A stretch of 23,678 nt of DNA from a virus. The stretch covers positions 1 to 23,678 of IMG/VR virus record IMGVR_UViG_3300021197_000659; one strand, 5' to 3'. The position numbers were made by a program, and so were the translations under genes. Below the pieces are notes generated by a model. It was not told where the DNA came from. It searched no databases and saw nothing but the letters and a program-made list of their open reading frames with translations. The stretch's first letter is position 1; every line of letters begins with the position of its first letter. Shown piece by piece: positions 21,138 to 23,678 of the stretch.

Positions 21138-21467
21138 TTACTTACCTTTACTAAATGCTTGAGCGCCAAAGAACGCGGCTACAATGCCTGCAACTGCTAC
21201 AAAGTATGTTGGTGCCATACTGCCTAGTGTAGACTGTGCTTCGCTAAGTCCTGCTAAACTAGCAACAACTACTGCGAATGGATATAATAACATACCGAAT
21301 AATGAGAACCACGCCATCTTACGTTGTGCATCTCTCATTGCATCAGCATCTTCTAATTCTTTACGTTTAAACTCGAGGAACATTTGCTCTTCTGCTTTTG
21401 ACACTTTACCATCTCCATTTGTATCGGCAGGATGGTGCTGTGTGGTTGCTTTTACTTCTTCTGTCAT
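21138..21467 (-). CDS. EF-hand-containing membrane protein, 109 aa
   Basis: An N-terminal canonical calcium-binding loop is present: D15, N17, D19, G20, S23 and E26 in DTNGDGKVSKAE give the DxNxDGxxSxxE pattern. A charged helix follows (residues 27-47), then two hydrophobic segments (about 50-72, with FSLFGMLLYPFAVVVASLAG, and 84-103, with YFVAVAGIVAAFFGAQAF), ending in KGK. A single EF-hand on a small phage membrane protein suggests calcium sensing at the host membrane or a structural role, but neither is shown. TAGGAG precedes the ATG, and a T4-late-like element (GATAAATA) lies upstream. Confidence 0.82.
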   Translation of the reverse strand: MTEEVKATTQHHPADTNGDGKVSKAEEQMFLEFKRKELEDADAMRDAQRKMAWFSLFGMLLYPFAVVVASLAGLSEAQSTLGSMAPTYFVAVAGIVAAFFGAQAFSKGK

Positions 21468-21492
21468 GTGATAACTCCTACCTATGTAGTAG

Positions 21493-21500
21493 TATTTATC
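21493..21500 (-). promoter_or_regulatory. Possible T4-type late promoter
   Basis: The minus-strand octamer GATAAATA (21500-21493) differs in one base from the T4 late promoter consensus TATAAATA. It lies in the short gap between genes, about 26 nt upstream of the EF-hand gene ATG, and no sigma70 boxes are seen there. It could drive late expression of this gene. Confidence 0.5.
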
Positions 21501-21503
21501 ACA

Positions 21504-22151
21504 TTACTCTTGAAATTTGATACGGTTGATCATTGTTTCTTTAAAGCCAGTGTGCTTATTTTTAGCATGTGGCTTAACAAAACCTTGCAGTGTGTAGGTA
21601 TTGCCTACTTTAGTCTTAGCCTCAGGCATAAAGAACTTAACAATGTGCTTATCCTCAACACTACAAGTTACCAAGTGGCTACCAGTACTAGGAATAAAAC
21701 GCATAAACTCTACCTTAAGAGTAAACTCGCATCGCGATCCTTCGCTGCCTACAAAGTCACTAGTGTGTCCTAGTACACGTTCTCTGTCTGCCCAGTCATC
21801 TGACTTAACCTTATTGAGATATACATTAGGTAAACTAGCAGCAATACCAAGTGTAGTCTTATCTACAGTGTCACTGGTAACTAAACTAAGAACTTTACGT
21901 TCAAAGTCTGTGAGGTTACGCTCTAATGCTTTAAAGCCTAATCCCTGCAAGTACTCAGTTACTTCTGCTCCGAGCTTCTTGTCTTCTTCGGACACTGTTA
22001 CTACATTGCCCTCGCAAAAATGCTCGTATAAGAATGAGCTGTTAGACTTTTGATGATCTTGTAAGTCCTCGCCCTTCTTAACAAAACCTTTGTTTAGTCT
22101 TTGAATGGCACAACTAACAGCAAGTACATCTGATACTATAAAATTATTCAT
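21504..22151 (-). CDS. Conserved-type hypothetical with OB-like C-terminal half
   Basis: The 215-residue protein has a helical N-terminal half (SDVLAVSCAIQRLNKGFVKK; AEVTEYLQGLGFKALERNLT) and a beta-rich C-terminal half. The latter (SRCEFTLKVEFMRFIPSTGS, then YTLQGFVKPHAKNKHTGFKE, then MINRIKFQE) resembles by eye the OB-fold-like region with a GxVKxH...G...T...R ending that is common in phage proteins that handle ssDNA. I infer nucleic-acid binding, with no specific function. It follows the HAD gene from one promoter. Confidence 0.7.
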   Translation of the reverse strand: MNNFIVSDVLAVSCAIQRLNKGFVKKGEDLQDHQKSNSSFLYEHFCEGNVVTVSEEDKKLGAEVTEYLQGLGFKALERNLTDFERKVLSLVTSDTVDKTTLGIAASLPNVYLNKVKSDDWADRERVLGHTSDFVGSEGSRCEFTLKVEFMRFIPSTGSHLVTCSVEDKHIVKFFMPEAKTKVGNTYTLQGFVKPHAKNKHTGFKETMINRIKFQE

Positions 22152-22160
22152 GTTTTCCCC

Positions 22161-22751
22161 TTACGAATTTGTAATAATATTGTACACGTCTGCCCACAAC
22201 GGAGCAATTTTTGCACTACCAGTATAACCTAAGTTATGTCTGTGTTCGATTAAAATACTATCGAATCCTGCTTTAGTACCTGCATCAGCATTTTCTGGTT
22301 TGTCTTCAATCCAGTAACCTGTTCCATACTTATCTGCTAATTCAACTAATGCATCATCTTTGTCAGCACCAGTAGGCAAACAAATGATCTCTTCAAAACA
22401 ATCACCAAACAATTTAGTAAGGTTTCTAGTTCTCAATTCTTTAGCATACTTGTCTGTGCTAAGTGATGTTAATACAACAAACTTGTATCCATGATCAACA
22501 GATAACAATTCCATATACTGTTGTGCATCTCTAAGGGGTGGCAAAAAGCCAATAGCGGCACTAGCATTGAACTGCCTAATAAGTTCGTGCCCTACATTTT
22601 TAGATGGTAAACTGTATTGCTTTGCAATATTGTAATGATCCTTGTGACCATCTACTGGGCAATGCCCTTGGAACTCCATCCATTCATTGAATGCATATTC
22701 CCAGTTAAGTAAGACGCCATCTACGTCTGTAAAAATAAATTTGTTCTTCAT
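22161..22751 (-). CDS. HAD-superfamily hydrolase/phosphatase
   Basis: HAD motif I is FTDVDGVLLNW with catalytic D9 and D11. Motif II is the VVLTSLS segment, and the late acidic motif is YWIEDKPENADAG. A cap-like helical insertion lies between motif I and motif II (KDHYNIAKQYSLPS and following). Such enzymes hydrolyse phosphate from nucleotides or sugar phosphates; in phages, 5'-nucleotidase or 3'-phosphatase roles are common. The frame extends to ATG 22784, but that would lie upstream of the predicted transcription start, so ATG 22751 after a purine-rich AGAAGAAAGAAG is preferred (196 aa). Confidence 0.85.
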   Translation of the reverse strand: MKNKFIFTDVDGVLLNWEYAFNEWMEFQGHCPVDGHKDHYNIAKQYSLPSKNVGHELIRQFNASAAIGFLPPLRDAQQYMELLSVDHGYKFVVLTSLSTDKYAKELRTRNLTKLFGDCFEEIICLPTGADKDDALVELADKYGTGYWIEDKPENADAGTKAGFDSILIEHRHNLGYTGSAKIAPLWADVYNIITNS

Positions 22752-22786
22752 ACTTCTTTCTTCTCTTTTCTCTAAACTATACATAT

Positions 22787-22815
22787 ATTATACAGTAAAT
22801 TATAACGGTTGTCAA
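22787..22815 (-). promoter_or_regulatory. Consensus sigma70 promoter for the HAD unit
   Basis: On the minus strand there is TTGACA (22815-22810), a 17-nt spacer and TATAAT (22792-22787), a perfect consensus. Transcription would begin near 22780. Confidence 0.9.
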
Positions 22816-22836
22816 TGGTTTATTTTGCCGTATTAA
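22809..22836 (+). promoter_or_regulatory. Possible divergent promoter for the plus-strand gene
   Basis: On the plus strand TTGTCA (22809-22814), a 16-nt spacer and TATTAA (22831-22836) form a weaker sigma70-like match. Its -35 box shares bases with the -35 box of the divergent promoter. The leader to ATG 22873 would be about 30 nt. Confidence 0.4.
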
Positions 22837-22872
22837 CAACGACTTACCGTGCCTTTTTGTGTAAATAGTAGC

Positions 22873-23478
22873 ATGGCAAAGACATATACAGTATTCCCAG
22901 ACATAATATTTGAAGGCAGTTTGCCCTTAACAAGTGAGATAGAAACTAAACTAAATGACGCTATAACTGCAGAAGCAAACAGTGGTTCTGTTGAAGAGAC
23001 TAACTACGGTTTTTGTACAAATAAATTTGTACCATTAAACAAGCCACTACAAAATTTACAGCAAGTAGTTCTTAATGCATTTTTTGCTGAGAGTAGGAAA
23101 CACTTATCTTTCCTGGAAGCAACTAAGACACAGTTAGAACTAGTAAGGCCAAACATTGTAAGTATAAATCCTAAAAGTAACATACCTTCTTCATTCGAAA
23201 GGAATAGATATTATTCAGGGTGCATTTGGTTACAAACAACAAACAAAGGTAGCCACTTATATTTAGAATGCCCACAAGGTAAAACATATTCTACACCACT
23301 AGGCTTAATGGATTACAATCATTATATTAATCCTGCTAAGTACAAATACGCATTTTGGCCTTCGCACTTAAATGCCGGCTTCACTCCAAACAATAGTATG
23401 GCACCGTGTGTTATAATGCAATACACTTTCACTGCCGCTGTTCCTTGGGACGGCAGACCACCACCTAAGAAGAAATAG
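22873..23478 (+). CDS. 2OG-oxygenase-fold protein lacking iron ligands, 201 aa
   Basis: The frame opens at 22849, but ATG 22873 (product starts MAKTYTVFPDIIFEG) is the natural start. The layout resembles the phage putative 2OG-Fe(II) oxygenase family (PF13759-like): an N-terminal FPDIIFEG strand, a central SGCIWLQTTNKGSHLYLE segment in the place of SGVYYL, and FWPSHLNAGFTPNNSMAPC in the place of FPSWLxHxVxPN...R. The HxD/HxH iron ligands and the 2OG arginine are not seen, so the protein may be a non-catalytic or structural relative. It ends in a PPPKKK tail. It is the only plus-strand gene and has no strong Shine-Dalgarno. Confidence 0.72.
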   Translation: MAKTYTVFPDIIFEGSLPLTSEIETKLNDAITAEANSGSVEETNYGFCTNKFVPLNKPLQNLQQVVLNAFFAESRKHLSFLEATKTQLELVRPNIVSINPKSNIPSSFERNRYYSGCIWLQTTNKGSHLYLECPQGKTYSTPLGLMDYNHYINPAKYKYAFWPSHLNAGFTPNNSMAPCVIMQYTFTAAVPWDGRPPPKKK

Positions 23479-23511
23479 AACCCAAAGGATAGCTAAACAG
23501 ATCTGCATAAA

Positions 23512-23537
23512 AAAAGGGCCTCCGAAGAGACCCTTTT
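23512..23537. terminator. Bidirectional rho-independent terminator
   Basis: AAAAGGGCCTC and GAGACCCTTTT pair around a CGAA loop with a single mismatch, flanked by an A-tract on one side and a T-tract on the other, so either strand gives a U-rich tail. It lies between the convergent ends at 23478 (+) and 23562 (-), as expected for a shared terminator. Confidence 0.88.
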
Positions 23538-23561
23538 ACCTTATACGCCTACCTATGAAAG

Positions 23562-23678
23562 TTAAACGAAGTTGTAATGTGCTGATGCCTTAAGAACACC
23601 TGCAGTTGGAACACTTGCTGTGCTACCGTCTGCTTTAACAAAACTTACAGTAATTGCTGCATTCTTTGTTAGTTCTAT
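23562..23678 (-). CDS. Partial hypothetical protein (C-terminus)
   Basis: An open minus-strand frame enters from the window edge and stops at TAA 23564-23562. The 38 visible residues (ending SVPTAGVLKASAHYNFV) are polar and beta-like, with small residues, as in virion structural proteins, but there is not enough for a family call. The gene continues beyond the window. Confidence 0.65.
   Translation of the reverse strand: MELTKNAAITVSFVKADGSTASVPTAGVLKASAHYNFV

Noticed and set aside
21601-22053. Plus-strand open frame of 150 codons
   Set aside because: It lies wholly opposite the 215-aa minus-strand gene, is Ser/Leu/Thr-rich as expected of a shadow frame, and has no ribosome-binding site or promoter.
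22752-22784. Upstream ATG start for the HAD gene at 22784
   Set aside because: The predicted transcription start from the consensus promoter is near 22780, so this ATG would not be on the mRNA; ATG 22751 fits better.
22860-22867. TGTAAATA as a late promoter for the plus-strand gene
   Set aside because: It ends only 5 nt before the ATG, so transcription would begin within the coding sequence.

Overview
The window is a compact piece of a marine T4-like myovirus genome. It is AT-rich, and almost every gene lies on the minus strand in long runs whose stop and start codons overlap (TAATG, ATGA, GTGA or ATGATTGA). The T4-type anchors are a family B DNA polymerase (gp43), a gp45-like sliding clamp, a FEN1/RNase H-type 5'-3' exonuclease and a DsbA-like dsDNA-binding protein. 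A SAR11/pelagiphage-like or other open-ocean alphaproteobacterial host is plausible from base composition and gene content, but nothing here proves the host. No photosynthesis genes, tRNAs, IS elements or CRISPR arrays were seen.

Layout, in the direction of minus-strand transcription (high to low coordinates). At 23562-23678 there is the 3' end of an unknown gene. It converges on the only plus-strand gene (22873-23478, 2OG-oxygenase-like but without the iron ligands) at a bidirectional terminator. A divergent promoter region (about 22787-22836) then starts a HAD hydrolase and a protein with an OB-like C-terminus. Next come an EF-hand membrane protein behind a T4-late-like element, small unknown genes, DsbA-like, a 2OG-Fe(II) oxygenase, DNA polymerase, a short PLP-fold protein and a small membrane protein. 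A third block (promoter at 15925-15953) carries the sliding clamp and a DpdA/TGT-like transglycosylase, followed by unknown genes and a small membrane protein. A fourth block (promoter at 12687-12715) has a run of tiny membrane proteins, a QueD/PTPS-like protein, a histone H1-like protein, a glycosyltransferase, GalE-like epimerase, phosphoribosyltransferase, FolE, a MazG-like protein, DUF3307 and a ferredoxin/flavodoxin-NADP reductase. The last block (promoter at 4970-4998) starts with QueE and runs through a zinc-ribbon-like protein, the 5'-3' exonuclease, several hypotheticals and a glutaredoxin.

The central theme is a probable 7-deazaguanine DNA-modification system. FolE, a QueD-like protein and QueE would supply 7-carboxy-7-deazaguanine (CDG), and the DpdA-like enzyme would exchange it for guanine in phage DNA. 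QueC, which turns CDG into preQ0, is not in the window, so dCDG is one possible product. The most striking detail is that the DpdA-like protein and the DNA polymerase end in the same residues, FFEF. In T4, the C-terminus of gp43 is a sliding-clamp-binding peptide, and here the clamp gene sits immediately before the DpdA-like gene. This suggests that base exchange is tethered to the clamp, which to my knowledge has not been described.

Minus-strand regulation is unusually readable. Five sigma70-type promoters match TTGAC(A/T)-N16/17-TA(T/C)AAT, and in two of them the stop codon of the preceding gene (TGA) lies inside the -35 box. One T4-late-like box (GATAAATA) precedes the EF-hand membrane protein.
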